A stretch of DNA of 64,000 nucleotides from Auanema rhodensis (lineage: Eukaryota; Nematoda; Chromadorea; Rhabditida; Rhabditidae), in contig OZ059897.1 of the NCBI GenBank assembly GCA_964057225.1, positions 8,742,001-8,806,000 on the forward strand. Direction: 5' to 3'. The translations under genes were made by a program, and so were the position numbers. The notes under the pieces are model-generated. The model was not told the DNA's origin. It worked only from the letters and a program-made list of their open reading frames with translations, and ran no database searches. Shown here piece after piece: positions 63,101 through 64,000 of this stretch; the stretch's first letter is position 1; each line of letters opens with the position of its first letter.

Positions 63101-64000
63101 CATTGTATGGAAGACGATAAAGGATGTGTGTTGACGATTCAGCTTTTCTTCAACTTATTCCATTGCCGACCCATAGCAATTTCCAGCTAATTGAGCCGAA
63201 ATAGAAACAAAACAGAAAAGGCTCAGAGTTTTGCATCCTCTAACTCCATCTCACCTCAGTCTTCTATTTCGTCGTCTTTGCATCTCTCTACCTCTCTGAT
63301 AATCCGAATTGCGACTGGTCAGATGGTCATCATCAGAGTTCATACGGCCTCTCGTCTGAAAAAATTGAGAAGGATTGGAAAGATGCATCTAGGACTTAAT
63401 GTCCTAAAATTAGATGTTCTTACACAGATGCTCTCCTTTATTTCTCTAATTCTCTTTGTTTCTTTTGACAATTTCTTTCAAAGTCGCCCTAAAAACCATT
63501 CTGATCATCATGCATGTTCACAATTTCAACTTATTTTCATCGTGTTTACTTAACGAAAATGAAAAATTATAACAAAAAGATTTGTAAATAAATTATTTTT
63601 TCGTCATTATTCATCTGCAAAAAAAATGTTTTTTTTGCATTCAGTCACGAAACTAAACTTCAATAACTGATGATGATGAGAATCCAAATGAGATAATTAG
63701 TATTTTATCAATTAATTATATATAAATACATAGTTTAATTAAATAATTTTAATCATAAAAATACAAAACAAATTAAGCTATGTACATACAATAATTGATA
63801 AAATAATAATAATATAAACTATATTTTAAAAATAATAATTAATGAGCCCTTGATATTTCTTTTGACCAACTTGTTAAGTGGAATATTCTAACTGGATTTG
63901 ATCATAAAATGTTTTTAATTGGAAATGTTCTTCTTCTTCTTCTTCTTCTTCTTTAAGGAAATAAAAATGATCTGGTAAACAAACTAGTTCTTATGTATGA
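60197..64000. other. Right-end interval with no supported gene
   Basis: A 120-codon plus-strand frame at 63191-63553 shows no domain, signal or splice support. A (CTT)n tract lies near 63929-63953 and a C-run near 60405-60413. Upstream regulatory sequence of the minus-strand gene starting at 60196 would be here. Confidence 0.35.

Noticed and set aside
63191-63553. 120-codon plus-strand frame
   Set aside because: Composition changes from polar to low-complexity hydrophobic, with no clear start, splice site or domain.
1-64000. CRISPR arrays, bacterial operons, transposases, rRNA, virus-like genes
   Set aside because: Looked for and not found; the repeats present are simple microsatellites and the gene structure is eukaryotic.

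Overview
This is an AT-rich (roughly two-thirds A+T by eye), intron-rich eukaryotic window, almost certainly from a nematode. Splice acceptors are of the TTTCAG type and many introns are only 44-60 nt. Several starts sit just 3' of TTTCAG/TTTAG-like sites that could be spliced-leader acceptors. The best-resolved proteins read as close relatives of Caenorhabditis proteins (a DHS-6/HSDL2-type dehydrogenase and an SPV-1-type F-BAR protein). The genus cannot be named from this sequence. Long (GA)n/(CT)n and (AT)n tracts fill the introns and intergenic stretches and create many false open frames.

Layout. 1-15.9 kb: minus-strand exons of an F-BAR protein of the SPV-1/HMHA1/GMIP/ARHGAP29 family. The gene is cut by the left edge or continues through undetected exons, and its introns reach 3.4 kb. 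16-30.3 kb: mostly non-coding, microsatellite-rich DNA with two weak exon candidates. 30.4-33.7 kb: two head-to-tail minus-strand lipid-metabolism genes, a dienoyl-CoA isomerase (ECH1 type) followed by an HSDL2/DHS-6-type dehydrogenase with a C-terminal SCP2 domain. 34.7-37.85 kb: a 20-exon plus-strand secreted animal haem peroxidase. 37.9-43.4 kb: fragments of minus-strand genes that I do not recognise, including a duplicated 66-bp coding-like segment. 45.1-49.2 kb: two small secreted-protein genes and a tRNA-Gln. 49.7-54.1 kb: an SLC33A1-type acetyl-CoA transporter on the minus strand, carrying a small plus-strand secreted-protein gene inside one intron. 54.3-60.2 kb: an unrecognised small minus-strand gene with two possible first exons. 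60.2-64 kb: no supported gene.

The isomerase and the dehydrogenase would both serve fatty-acid/acyl-CoA handling in mitochondria and peroxisomes and may be co-transcribed. The peroxidase would act in the secretory or extracellular space, the transporter moves acetyl-CoA into the ER/Golgi, and the F-BAR protein would shape membranes and probably regulate Rho. No mobile element with a recognisable transposase, no CRISPR array and no virus-like gene was seen. The most useful second-look items are splice and gene-structure oddities: a GC-AG intron, a conserved intron lacking an AG acceptor, a one-base frame break, alternative first exons, a nested antisense gene, a haem-linking residue change, a duplicated exon and a dispersed CACGTG-type palindrome.
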